Assembly (NCBI GenBank): GCA_002393095.1
Contig: DGII01000030.1
Coordinates: 1 to 19,231 of the forward strand
Source of the DNA: Lachnospiraceae bacterium UBA3826
Lineage (GTDB): Bacteria; Bacillota; Clostridia; Lachnospirales; Lachnospiraceae
DNA: 19,231 nucleotides
Reading direction: 5' to 3'
Under the pieces are notes generated by a model. It had not been told where the DNA came from. It saw nothing but the letters and a program-made list of their open reading frames with translations, and searched no databases. Shown in pieces: positions 7,562 through 15,624 of this stretch (positions are counted from its first letter, which is position 1; each line of letters starts with the position of its first letter). The position numbers and the translations under genes were made by a program.

Positions 7562-9754
7562 TTACATAGATTTCCTTTCTGCTATCTCAGCCATCTTGGC
7601 GTCATTAAGTCTGGTATCACCGTGTACCCTCGAATACGACAGATATCCGTTCATCCTGTCGATCTTGGTGAGGTTCCTTGAACCGCACTTGGGACAGACA
7701 TCCATCTCAAGCTCCTGATGACCGCAGTCATCACAATAAGCCAGACTCATGTTGACTCCCTCATAGAAGCCCATATCCATAGCTCTCCTTATAAGGGTCT
7801 TGATAGCTTCCAGATTGTAATCTATGGGATACTTAACATACTGTATCTTACCGCCGTTACAAAGCTCCCAGAAGCGGTATTCCTTATCCTGCTTCTCTAT
7901 TGGGGTGATATCCTCTGTCACATGGCAGTGGAATGAATTGCTCACATATTCTCTGTCAGATACACCCTCTATTATGCCGTACTTCTTACGGAACTGCTTC
8001 ACCTGAAGTCCGCAGAGGTTCTCCGCGGGTGTTCCGTATATGGCATAGAGATTACCGTCCTCTTCCTTGAATTCATTGATCTTCTTGTTGATATGCTCAA
8101 GCACCTCCACAGCGAAGGCTCCGTCCTCTACCAATGACTTACCGTTATATAGCATCTGTAACTCATTAAACGCCGTGATCCCGAAGGATGCCGTAGCCGA
8201 CTTAAGGATAGGCTTGATCTTATCGTGCAGCTGCAGATGACCTCCAAGGAAGCCTCCCTCACAATACGCAAGGGGATTGGTGGATGCTCTCATCTCTCCG
8301 AGATATGCATACGTACGTATATGCAGTTGACGTATGAGATTCAGATAATAGTCAAGCACCTCATAGAAGTCCCTGCTCTCATGTCGTGCCTTCGCAAGTA
8401 TCATTGGAAGATGAAGGCTTACGGCTCCTATATTGAATCTGCCTACGAAGATCGGTGTATCCTCATCATCCGCCGGATGCATACCGCCTCTCTCATACCA
8501 CGGGCTTAAGAAGGCTCTGCATCCCATAGGCGATATGATCTTGCCGTACTGCTTATACATGCTGGCGATATATCCCTTACCCGTAAGAGACAGCCAGTCC
8601 GGATACATAGTCTTGGCAGAGCATTCAACGCCTGCTTCGAATACATCCTCAAGAGGCTTGCCCGGTCCGTGGAGATTCTCGTCATATAAGAATACGATCT
8701 TAGGGAACAGAACAGGCTTCTTACATTCTGCCTTACCCTGTCCTCTTCTTCTTACATTAAGCATGGATATAGTCGCAAGCTTGGCGAATCTTCCGGTACC
8801 CGTACCTGCGGTCACGGTAATGAAGGGATAATCACCTCTCGATGAAGCCACGGTATTGAACTTGTACTCCCAGCCCTGGAAGCCCTGTTCAAAGTCTCTG
8901 ACAACATCGGCATAGGCTTCGGCTTCCGCCGTCTCCTTATCCACACCCAGACGCTCATATTTTGCAATATACTTCTTATATGACTTCTCGGCATAGGGCT
9001 CTAAGATATTGTCCACGCTTGGAACGGTGAATCCGCCATACTGCTGTGAAGCCGCAGATAATACTATATCACCTATGACATCGAAGGCCGTATCAAGAGT
9101 CTTGGGCTCATTATACCAGATATTACCCATCTCAAATCCGCCGGAAAGCACATGCTCCACATCAAAGAGACAGCAGTTCATGGTGTCTCTTCTGGCACTC
9201 ATATCATGGATATAGATATATCCGTCACGGCAGGCCTGAATCTCCTCAGTGGTTAAGAAGAACTTCTGATACAGCTCCTTATTAAGCTGGTTGAACACAA
9301 GGGATCTCTTAGTGGATACCAATGCCGAATCCGTGTTGGCATTCTCCTTGTCACCGATATACATGATAGACTGACTCTTCTTATATACGTCGTCAAGCAT
9401 GCTGACAAAGTCCTGCTTATAGTTACGATAATCCCTGTAGGACTTGGCTACTATGGGCTTAACCTGTTCAAGAGCACTCTCGACTATATTATGCATGATG
9501 GCGATAGGTACCTCATTGGTATCAAGTTCATCCACCTTCTCACATACAAATCGACATATCTCTTCCTTCTCTTCCTCCGAGAACTTGGTCAGCGCCCTGT
9601 ATGCGCTCTTACCTACGGCTACGATGACCTTCTGCACATTAAAAGCCTCGGTGCTGCCATCCTTCTTGATGACTACCACCTCTTTATTCGGCTTAAACTT
9701 CTCACCGTAATAATTATCATCTGCTTTAGCCACAGGTTCAGCATATTCAGCCAT
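7562..9754 (-). CDS. nrdD: Anaerobic (class III) ribonucleoside-triphosphate reductase
   Basis: This glycyl-radical enzyme reduces ribonucleoside triphosphates to deoxy forms for DNA synthesis without oxygen. At 730 aa it has the expected size. An N-terminal ATP-cone (about 25-113) provides allosteric control of overall activity. Candidate active-site cysteines are in MNCCLFD (194/195) and GVECSAKT (378). A C-terminal zinc-binding set of four cysteines is at 674, 677, 687 and 690. The glycyl-radical site RMNGYLS places the radical on G703. The start ATG (9754) has GGAGG 9 nt upstream. The roughly 70-nt leader begins with a perfect hairpin that contains an NrdR-box-like sequence. It is first in the operon with nrdG. 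Confidence 0.97.
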   Translation of the reverse strand: MAEYAEPVAKADDNYYGEKFKPNKEVVVIKKDGSTEAFNVQKVIVAVGKSAYRALTKFSEEEKEEICRFVCEKVDELDTNEVPIAIMHNIVESALEQVKPIVAKSYRDYRNYKQDFVSMLDDVYKKSQSIMYIGDKENANTDSALVSTKRSLVFNQLNKELYQKFFLTTEEIQACRDGYIYIHDMSARRDTMNCCLFDVEHVLSGGFEMGNIWYNEPKTLDTAFDVIGDIVLSAASQQYGGFTVPSVDNILEPYAEKSYKKYIAKYERLGVDKETAEAEAYADVVRDFEQGFQGWEYKFNTVASSRGDYPFITVTAGTGTGRFAKLATISMLNVRRRGQGKAECKKPVLFPKIVFLYDENLHGPGKPLEDVFEAGVECSAKTMYPDWLSLTGKGYIASMYKQYGKIISPMGCRAFLSPWYERGGMHPADDEDTPIFVGRFNIGAVSLHLPMILAKARHESRDFYEVLDYYLNLIRQLHIRTYAYLGEMRASTNPLAYCEGGFLGGHLQLHDKIKPILKSATASFGITAFNELQMLYNGKSLVEDGAFAVEVLEHINKKINEFKEEDGNLYAIYGTPAENLCGLQVKQFRKKYGIIEGVSDREYVSNSFHCHVTEDITPIEKQDKEYRFWELCNGGKIQYVKYPIDYNLEAIKTLIRRAMDMGFYEGVNMSLAYCDDCGHQELEMDVCPKCGSRNLTKIDRMNGYLSYSRVHGDTRLNDAKMAEIAERKSM

Positions 9755-9802
9755 GAATCCCTACCTCCATAAGACTTATCATTGAATTTCAGATTAACAA
9801 AA

Positions 9803-9830
9803 AGAGAACCACAATATCTTGTGGTTCTCT
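9803..9830 (-). repeat. Perfect 12-bp hairpin at the predicted 5' end of nrdDG mRNA
   Basis: AGAGAACCACAA and its exact complement flank a 4-nt loop, and on the minus strand UUUUGUU follows. It contains NrdR-like box 1 at its centre, but the pairing extends four bases beyond the box on each side. It has terminator geometry yet starts at about +1 of the nrd transcript. It may stabilise the 5' end of that transcript, or stop read-through arriving from rnhA. Confidence 0.6.
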
Positions 9831-9856
9831 AAGTATATCTCACCTATTTATAGTAT
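9809..9856 (-). promoter_or_regulatory. Tandem NrdR-box-like operators of nrdDG
   Basis: Two palindromic sites resemble the published NrdR consensus ACACWATATATWGTGT. Box 1, CCACAATATCTTGTGG (9809-9824), matches at 13 of 16 positions. Box 2, read on the minus strand as ATACTATAAATAGGTG (9856-9841), matches at about 11 of 16, including most of the central core. Their centres are 32 bp apart, about three helical turns, which is the usual arrangement for cooperative NrdR binding. Box 2 lies between the -35 and -10, and box 1 covers the predicted transcription start. The expected effect is repression when dATP is plentiful. The nrdR gene itself is not in the window. Confidence 0.8.
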
Positions 9857-9861
9857 GTCAA
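9832..9861 (-). promoter_or_regulatory. Predicted sigma-A promoter of nrdDG
   Basis: On the minus strand there is a perfect -35 TTGACA (9861-9856) and a -10 TATACT (9837-9832, 5 of 6 bases), with an 18-bp spacer. The predicted start is near 9825, giving a leader of about 70 nt whose first 28 nt form a perfect 12-bp hairpin. It overlaps both NrdR-like boxes. Confidence 0.75.
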
Positions 9862-9870
9862 CCTCAAAAT

Positions 9871-9904
9871 AATAACCAAAAAACATATAGGTTTTTTGGT
9901 TATT
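9871..9904 (-). terminator. Likely intrinsic terminator after rnhA
   Basis: A perfect 14-bp stem (AATAACCAAAAAAC with its complement) has a 6-nt loop. On the minus strand it is followed by ATTTTGA; on the plus strand by TTATAT. It lies between the rnhA stop (9946) and the nrdDG -35 box (9861), so it would insulate the two units. The stem is AT-rich and the U-run is short, so efficiency is uncertain. Confidence 0.6.
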
Positions 9905-9945
9905 TTATATATTGCATTATGTACCTTAAGTCCCCAAGCCAGTGA

Positions 9946-10422
9946 TCAACCGCATTCCGTATCATCCATCAGCTCATCGCCGTCCGCAGCAGTGGTAGCC
10001 AGCTTATCGCAGCGCTCATTCTGAGGATGTCCGGCATGACCCTTGACCCATGTGTATCTGATCTGATGCGGCTCCATAGCCTTAAGTAGTCTTAACCACA
10101 GGTCTATATTCTTGACCTCGTTCTTCTTGCCCTTACGCCAGTCTTCCTTGATCCATGCATCCACCCAATGCTTATTGAATGCATCCGTCACATACTTGGA
10201 ATCCGATACTATCTCCACACCGCAGGGTCTGTTAAGCGCTTCAAGTCCTGTTATGACTCCCATAAGCTCCATGCGGTTATTGGTGGTCTTCTTATATCCG
10301 CCACTGTACTCCCTTGTATGGAGTGTACCCTTACCGTCTATATATTCAATTATGGTTCCGTAGCCTCCCGGCCCGTCAGGATTGCCTCTGGCCGAGCCAT
10401 CGGTATATATCGTTACATTCAT
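9946..10422 (-). CDS. rnhA: Ribonuclease HI
   Basis: This enzyme degrades the RNA strand of RNA-DNA hybrids, removing R-loops and primer remnants in the cytoplasm. At 158 aa it is close to the E. coli enzyme. The catalytic carboxylates are visible: D8 in YTDGS, E52 in NNRMEL, D74 in VSDSKYV and D139 in NERCDK. H129 in VKGHAGHP matches the flexible-loop histidine (H124) of E. coli. No clear Shine-Dalgarno site precedes the ATG, but the gene starts 23 nt after the small membrane protein gene and is probably translated from the same mRNA. The likely terminator is at 9871-9904. Confidence 0.96.
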   Translation of the reverse strand: MNVTIYTDGSARGNPDGPGGYGTIIEYIDGKGTLHTREYSGGYKKTTNNRMELMGVITGLEALNRPCGVEIVSDSKYVTDAFNKHWVDAWIKEDWRKGKKNEVKNIDLWLRLLKAMEPHQIRYTWVKGHAGHPQNERCDKLATTAADGDELMDDTECG

Positions 10423-10445
10423 AGCTGCTAACTGCCACGCCCGGT

Positions 10446-10634
10446 CTACGAATTCTCCGATACTGTCCCGGTAGTCTTAACGCTAAGCTTAGCCTGTGCC
10501 TCTTCCTTGGCATTCTTCTTCTTCCTTACGGCAATTCCCGCGAATACGGCTGCCACTATGCAAGCTCCGAATATCACATATAATACCAGATATGAAGCGA
10601 ATGTATTGATAAAAGATATTGCATTACCGCTCAT
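10446..10634 (-). CDS. Small single-helix membrane protein of unknown function
   Basis: I do not recognise this 62-aa protein. It has one hydrophobic segment (about residues 13-36), followed by a basic RKKK patch and a polar tail, predicting an N-out, C-in topology. The ribosome site is good: AAGGAG 10 nt before ATG, with a second AGGA closer. A promoter with a perfect TATAAT lies just upstream, and rnhA follows after 23 nt. These signals support a real gene. Small proteins of this kind next to clostridial housekeeping genes are sometimes given unreliable names, so I assign no function. Confidence 0.75.
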   Translation of the reverse strand: MSGNAISFINTFASYLVLYVIFGACIVAAVFAGIAVRKKKNAKEEAQAKLSVKTTGTVSENS

Positions 10635-10680
10635 GATAGTCCTGCTCCTTGTCTATATTGGGTATATGACTTACCCATGT

Positions 10681-10709
10681 ATTATATCTGATTTTCACTC
10701 CTTATACAA
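10681..10709 (-). promoter_or_regulatory. Predicted promoter of the small membrane protein-rnhA unit
   Basis: On the minus strand, a perfect -10 TATAAT (10686-10681) lies 17 bp after a weak -35 TTGTAT (10709-10704, 3 of 6 bases). The predicted leader is about 40 nt. Four GTTC elements at 10-bp intervals lie immediately upstream (10734-10773). The weak -35 combined with phased upstream repeats would suit an activator-dependent promoter. Confidence 0.55.
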
Positions 10710-10733
10710 GACACCATGTCGCAAAAGCCACGC

Positions 10734-10773
10734 GAACATATTAGAACATATTAGAACGCTTGTGAACGCATTG
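10734..10773. repeat. Four direct repeats with exact 10-bp period
   Basis: On the plus strand GAAC begins at 10734, 10744, 10754 and 10764. The four units are GAACATATTA twice, then GAACGCTTGT and GAACGCATTG. On the minus strand this reads as RYGTTC every 10 bp, about 25 to 65 bp upstream of the -35 box of the small membrane protein promoter. A 10-bp period places all copies on one face of the helix, as in a multimeric regulator site. Confidence 0.6.
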
Positions 10774-10784
10774 TATACTTGCGA

Positions 10785-11538
10785 TCATTGCAAAGCCGTT
10801 ATGACGCGATCAGCCATCGTCCCGACCGAATCCACATTACGCTCCACTGTCTCAAGAACTATCACATCCGCCATTTTAAGGTAATCCGCAACGAAATCCT
10901 TATCCAATTCATCCTTATGAATAAAAGTAAAATGGCTGAAGGTATCGGTTATATAACTCTGCATATGTCCGTAATATGAGTCTCCTATGAGTACAACATA
11001 TCTTACTCTTCTTCTATACAGACTTTGCTATGGACGCAGAGTCATCATCTTTCTTATTCTGTGTACTCTTAATACCCTTACCGTTACCCGGACTGACCGA
11101 TGCTGTCTCCACGATATCCGAACTGTCAGAGCCGGCTGTCGCTGATACTTTAACCGCATCCGTAGCCGCACTGTCATCTGCTGACACGGCTACCTGACTA
11201 CTGTCATAAAGCCTGTTAAGCATATTATTATATGGTCTCTCGACAACCGAATTGATATTCCTGTCGAATGTGATGAGCACCGAGCGATACGGTATCCTGT
11301 CGTTATAATATACCTCCAGACCGCTGCCCGGATTGTCAGGCTCTATCTTAAGTTCACTTTTATTCCTGTTCTCCCCAAGATCGGTATCCACTTTCTCCAT
11401 GTCAATTATATCGACATGGTCAAAAAGCCTTAATACTCCCCACGATACTGAGGGCAGGATAAGTAACAGTATAAAAATCAGTATTGCCAGACGGCAATCC
11501 CTTCTTCGTCTTCTTCTCTGTCTGTGGTCTGTGTTCAT
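10785..11538 (-). pseudogene. Internally deleted DHHW/AlgX-like protein gene
   Basis: The first part (11538-11014, 174 aa) has a basic N-terminus, one membrane helix (about 17-37) and the family segment EVYYNDRIPYRS. It matches the beginning of the intact paralogue at 3835-5409 and then ends at a stop after a low-complexity linker. In a second frame, from about 11027 to the TGA at 10787-10785, the downstream DNA encodes LYRRRVRYVVLIGDSYYG and a tail ending ADVIVLETVERN, which matches the paralogue's C-terminus (VFIGDS...ADVLVLSAVERF). Roughly 300 central residues, including the DTHW catalytic motif, are missing and the junction is out of frame. The ATG overlaps the preceding SGNH gene stop (ATGA). 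The short N-terminal protein could still be made but cannot be catalytic. Confidence 0.8.
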
Positions 11539-11898
11539 CTCTTAGCTGCGGATAGCGCCTGCGTATAATAGAACTGTTCCATTGCAAGGCTTGTTGCCGT
11601 ATCAAAATGTACAAAATCCTTGTAATATCTCGGGATCACGGTATCGCATGCCGCACATCCGTCTATTACGGTTATACTGTCAGGCAGCTCATTCCTTATC
11701 ATATTATTAAACTGTTCGATCCTAAGATTATATGTGCTGTTCTTCTCACCCTGTATCGGATTCACCGTCGTCACACATAATTTACATCCCATGGATACGA
11801 CTACTGTCTTACCTTTATACGAAGATAGTATTGCCACTCCCAGAGCACATATCCCGATTAATGACAGGACAGATACACTCACCGCTTTTGATATACAT
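11535..11898 (-). pseudogene. Degenerate SGNH/GDSL-hydrolase gene
   Basis: The open frame gives about 115 aa from a GTG at 11882 with no ribosome site. It has a membrane helix, then an SGNH-like C-terminal part: TTVNPIQGEKN, IEQFNNMIRNEL, and HFDTATS in place of the usual Asp-x-x-His block. The N-terminal GDS serine block and the following sheet-helix region (roughly 100 residues) are absent. The better start is ATG 11898-11896, which overlaps the lipoprotein stop as TAATG and has AAGGGA 5 nt upstream, but it is in another frame. Removing one A from the AAAA run at 11885-11888 would join it to the helix as MYIKAVSVSVLSLIG. The gene therefore appears to have both a one-base frameshift and an internal deletion. 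It may still express a short anchored protein. Confidence 0.65.
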
Positions 11899-12593
11899 TA
11901 CAGTCCCTTTGAATCCGCAAGTAATTTATATGCGTTCTCTAATCCCGTATAATCTCTAGGTGCAACAACAGTCACGATCGGATTATTATAATCATAATAG
12001 TTACTGATAGACACTGACTCTTTCGTAACAGTCACAAAATCCGTAGTACCGAAGGTTACAAGTACGGATCTCCAGTCAAAATCAGTCGAATCATCCGCTG
12101 ATGCCGCCTCATATGAAGTGAATATCTTACCCGCTGAGTGCTCACTGTACGAGCACTGGAATACTATGTCTCCGAATCTACCGATATACCTGTGTACATT
12201 GTATCCGAGTGATGCCGCATAATTACATATGGCATCCACATCATTGGCAGCAGCGGGCTGTGCAGGTGTCTCCTGAGCCTGTGCATCTGCTGCTTCCGTC
12301 TGCTCAGGTGCTTTAGCCTCTTGCGCCTGCGCTTCCTCTTTCACCGCCTCTGTAGTCGGAGTAGGCTCCGGTGTCGGCTCCGGTGTGGGGGTTGGCTCAG
12401 CCGTAGGCGTCGGTATTGCTGTCGGTGTAGGCTCCGGTGTCGGAGCTTCTGTCTCCTTTTCCTCGACTGATGATTCTTCTGTGACAGTTGCCTCTGCTAC
12501 GTTCTCACCTGTTGTATTACTTGCATTGCCACATGCTGACAGCGCAATCGACAGTGAGCAGACCGTTAATAAAACTACAATCTTCTTTTTCAT
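11898..12593 (-). CDS. PT-rich lipoprotein with an unrecognised C-terminal domain
   Basis: This is a 231-aa predicted lipoprotein. Residues 1-20 form a signal peptide with lipobox LSAC, so C21 would be lipidated and the protein held on the outer face of the membrane. Residues about 50-80 are a Pro-Thr-Glu repeat (PTPEPT-type), a typical extended wall-spanning linker, followed by an Ala/Gln/Glu-rich stretch to about 115. The C-terminal 115 residues contain GYNVHRYIGRFGDIVFQCSY and look folded, but I do not recognise the domain. The ribosome site GAGGAG lies 6 nt before ATG. It sits 27 nt after the GtrII-like gene and its stop overlaps the start of the SGNH pseudogene, so it belongs to the glycan cluster. 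It may bind or tether the glycan; this is inference only. Confidence 0.85.
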   Translation of the reverse strand: MKKKIVVLLTVCSLSIALSACGNASNTTGENVAEATVTEESSVEEKETEAPTPEPTPTAIPTPTAEPTPTPEPTPEPTPTTEAVKEEAQAQEAKAPEQTEAADAQAQETPAQPAAANDVDAICNYAASLGYNVHRYIGRFGDIVFQCSYSEHSAGKIFTSYEAASADDSTDFDWRSVLVTFGTTDFVTVTKESVSISNYYDYNNPIVTVVAPRDYTGLENAYKLLADSKGL

Positions 12594-12620
12594 TTTGCTC
12601 TCCTCTTTTCTTAGTAACTC

Positions 12621-14159
12621 TTAATCGCTTAGTTTTACTATTATAGTTTCATCTATTTTGCTAACCGAACCGGCGGAAGGCCAGACCGGCATATCCTTCG
12701 TAAGCTCATCGACATCGGTTAAGAGCGGCAGGTCTTCAATTATCCTGTAATCATGTCCCAAGATATTAAAAAGCGAAACGATCCTCTCCGATGACTTGTA
12801 GTATCTGGGCGGCACATCCGTATCCCATTCAAAGTGCGAATAACCCATAACCTCACCCTGAATGCATAATTCGTTACCCTCAAATTCCTGCTTGCCGATA
12901 AAGAGAATCGGCACATCCTCTCCATCTGCCACCTCATCTACTCGAAGTGCAATATCGTGCACCAGATCATCCTCCATCCTGATAACCTCCTTTGCTGTAT
13001 AATACAGCCTTTCCGTTATACAGATTTCCGAGATGATTCCCGATATACACACCAGGATAACTGCTATACTTATTATTTTTTTAAATCTGACATTTACCTG
13101 CCTGCACAGGAACATACACATATATGCCCAGAATGCAACACACAGCGGAAATGCAAGTTTGGCTCTTATAGGCGAATATCCGCCGCTTACCAGTGTAAGC
13201 AAATATGGCGAGAAAACAGTCGCAATAGCATATAGCCATGTCCTTGCTCCTATTCCGGATGCTTCTCTTTTACGGATAAGCAAAAGTATTGCCGCCAAGA
13301 TCAGTATCAATCCATACGAAAAATTGTAGTGTACAGAATTATACCCTGTCATGCTTTTAAATATTGCCCCTGCCAGACCTCGCAGATTTTCCGATATCGG
13401 ATATTTCCCCCATCTGACTTCACCGCCGAAATAAGATGAACCTCCGCTGATTATACGGGCTGTGATCAGATAGAATGCAAATCCCGCAATGAATGTCAGT
13501 GCATACGATATCGCTTCTTTAAGCCTTCCTTTTCCGTTAAATGAACGAAGCAGCAGGATACTGAGCACCTCAAAAATATAGACCTCACAAAAGGACTGAT
13601 ATACAGAAAAAGCAATAACAAGCAAAAATACCGATACACATGCATAGCACATCCTACGCGGTTCAAGGCAGGTCTTCCCGCTCTTCTCCCGCTCTTTATC
13701 ATCACTTATCAGCATCGTACCGGTAATAAGAACAGAAGCCGTTACCAATATATATGCCAGACATACTCCAAAGCTTTGTAATCCAAAATATAATTGCTCT
13801 GTTAAGACAGGATGAGCAAGTATCATCATTATCGGAACAATGATTCCAAAACTAAAGCTCTCCCTTTCCGCAACAGCACGATCCCACAGATACATAAGGA
13901 GGAATGCGGACAGAATGAATGTGATCATCGTCAGAATCCCGTTAAGATACGGATGGTACAGCCTGCTTATGAATGTAAGCCCGAATCTGCCCACCATATT
14001 CCACGCTGCATAATATCCCTCAGGAGCATTGATAAACTCAACCGTATCAATTCCCCTGCCGCTCTGTGCAAGCAGCGGCAGCCTAATAACAAAAGCAAGC
14101 AATGAGATAATGGTTATTATTGCTGCATTCTTTTTACAAAAAGCCTTAATACCTTTCAT
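12621..14159 (-). CDS. GtrII-like multi-pass membrane glycosyltransferase
   Basis: This 512-aa protein has about ten or more hydrophobic segments and the overall pattern of GtrII-type GT-C glycosyltransferases. In that family, an Arg/Gly-containing segment such as MVGRFGLTFISRL after the first helix is typical. These enzymes transfer a sugar from a lipid-linked donor to a surface glycan on the outer side of the membrane. The C-terminal 120 residues are a soluble extracytoplasmic domain. I prefer the ATG at 14159 because AGG lies about 10 nt upstream; a TTG at 14168 would add three residues but has AGG too close. The gene begins 11 nt after the GT-C gene stop and is surely co-transcribed. Family call is from hydrophobic pattern and motif memory, so substrate is unknown. 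Confidence 0.75.
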   Translation of the reverse strand: MKGIKAFCKKNAAIITIISLLAFVIRLPLLAQSGRGIDTVEFINAPEGYYAAWNMVGRFGLTFISRLYHPYLNGILTMITFILSAFLLMYLWDRAVAERESFSFGIIVPIMMILAHPVLTEQLYFGLQSFGVCLAYILVTASVLITGTMLISDDKEREKSGKTCLEPRRMCYACVSVFLLVIAFSVYQSFCEVYIFEVLSILLLRSFNGKGRLKEAISYALTFIAGFAFYLITARIISGGSSYFGGEVRWGKYPISENLRGLAGAIFKSMTGYNSVHYNFSYGLILILAAILLLIRKREASGIGARTWLYAIATVFSPYLLTLVSGGYSPIRAKLAFPLCVAFWAYMCMFLCRQVNVRFKKIISIAVILVCISGIISEICITERLYYTAKEVIRMEDDLVHDIALRVDEVADGEDVPILFIGKQEFEGNELCIQGEVMGYSHFEWDTDVPPRYYKSSERIVSLFNILGHDYRIIEDLPLLTDVDELTKDMPVWPSAGSVSKIDETIIVKLSD

Positions 14160-14170
14160 ACGGATCAAAC

Positions 14171-15545
14171 CTAAGCATTAGCCAGATAAATCGGTACAGC
14201 TATACCATAGACATATACGAGCAGGATTGCCGATATCACCAAGGACAGTACTGCAACAGTGACATTCTTCCCGATGTCAGTTATCCTTCTCTTTTCAAGC
14301 AGATATTCATACCCTTTTATCATCAGCCAGTACATATGGAAAAGCGTCGGGAACATGTATCTGCCCTGAGGCTGATAATCAAAGGAATAACAATAGTAAA
14401 TCCACAGAACAAAAACCGATACATCCGCCGCCAACAGCATAAGATGAAGGAACAGCCAACCGGACTTTATTCTCCCACCGGATTCCCTGATCCGTGCAAT
14501 AACCTCCGATACTATCAATACCAGCCCTATAAGATAGAACAATTCATAAATCACATATATCCAAGGATATCCTAATATGCTGCATGAACCGTAGTTGGCT
14601 ATAAAGCTGATTCTTGATGTTGAAACAGGCTTGTATTTAGTGAGCATATCCATAAAGGATATACCCTGTGTCTTCATCGAATGCTCCCAGATCATCACAA
14701 GTCCGTCATTACGATGACTGAGTCCGAGGAAGTCACCGTCTAATGCTATTCCCTGCCTTATGAACCACCACAGACACAGCGCACACCATATACCGACTAT
14801 GCTTAGGCCGTACTTAAGCATACTCTTAATATCGACCGATATTTTTCCCTGTTCGTTTTTGTGTGAGAAATAGCTTATGAATATGGGAATACTGAATAAC
14901 AGTATTCCATATGCATTGTAATAAGATAACGTAAGAACAGATGCCCCTATTGCAAATCCTGCACAGTTTTTGAATGATACACCATCCTGATGCATACATA
15001 CAAGGGCATGTAAAATAACCGCTATGGAGAGCAGGCACAAGGATTCGGTATTAACATATGTGTGAATAAAAAGATACTGCGGAAGAAAAGATACGCCTAT
15101 GGCAAAAAGCCAGACATAGCGTTCCTTATCAAAGATTCTCCTTCCCAGAAGCCATATATAAAAGGCGGAAAGGATTCCGAAAAAAACATTAACATATCTT
15201 GCGACCAGAAGCGGATTGAACGCACTGTGTGCCCCCCCCCGATCCGCATACGGCACGCATCGTATATCCCATAACTATATAGGATAATCCCGGAAGATAA
15301 GCATATGAGAATTCACCGTAGATCGGATTCTTGGTCTCGGGCTCTAAGCCTGTCGGTATCGTACCATGCTCGTATATCCACTTTGGGACAAGATATCTGG
15401 CTGTCTCGTCAGGCGGGCAGGAATATACCGGCGGATTGATCTCATGCGGTTGAAGACTTGCAACGCTAAAAGCTGCCGTTGCAAAAAGCAGTATATACAG
15501 TACCAATATTATTTTTTCCCTGATGCTTACTTTCTGTCTATACAT
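14171..15545 (-). pseudogene. GT-C (PMT/DUF2142-like) membrane glycosyltransferase, frame broken at a G9 run (possibly phase-variable)
   Basis: Two reading frames make one gene. The first (15545-15189) has a membrane helix and the extracytoplasmic loop CPPDETARYLVPKWIYEHGTIP, whose Asp-Glu pair is typical of GT-C enzymes. The second (to 14171) continues with NPLLVARYVNVFFGI and about eight further membrane helices ending IAVPIYLANA. They meet at nine consecutive G (15240-15232). With nine G the first frame runs into a stop 15 codons later. With eight or eleven G the frames fuse to a protein of about 457 aa, normal for this family. The gene probably adds a sugar to a lipid-linked or surface glycan. 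It heads the glycan cluster and has GAGG 10 nt before its ATG. A sequencing or assembly error in the homopolymer is the main alternative. Confidence 0.8.
15232..15240 (-). repeat. Nine-base poly-G tract inside a glycosyltransferase gene
   Basis: This run of nine G on the coding strand (nine C as given) is an unusually long mononucleotide run inside a coding region here. It sits exactly at the frameshift between the two halves of the GT-C gene. Such runs are prone to slipped-strand mispairing and are the classic switch in phase-variable surface genes. The present length is predicted to be OFF. Confidence 0.9.
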
Positions 15546-15624
15546 ATATATTCAGCCTCATACGGACTATGATCAATAAACCAAATACTAATCTATCACA
15601 AAAGCTCTGATAATTCCACAACTT

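Noticed and set aside
9871..9904. Third NrdR box
   Set aside because: It is a perfect palindrome but its core (AAACATATAGGTTT) does not fit the NrdR consensus and it lies 71 bp from box 1. A terminator is the better reading.
10734..10773. LytTR-type regulator site
   Set aside because: LytTR repeats are usually spaced about 21 bp start to start; here the period is 10 bp, so I only report a generic phased array.
12355..12450. PT-repeat DNA as a phase-variation or recombination repeat
   Set aside because: The repeat is imperfect and its unit keeps the codon frame, so changes would only alter linker length, not switch expression.
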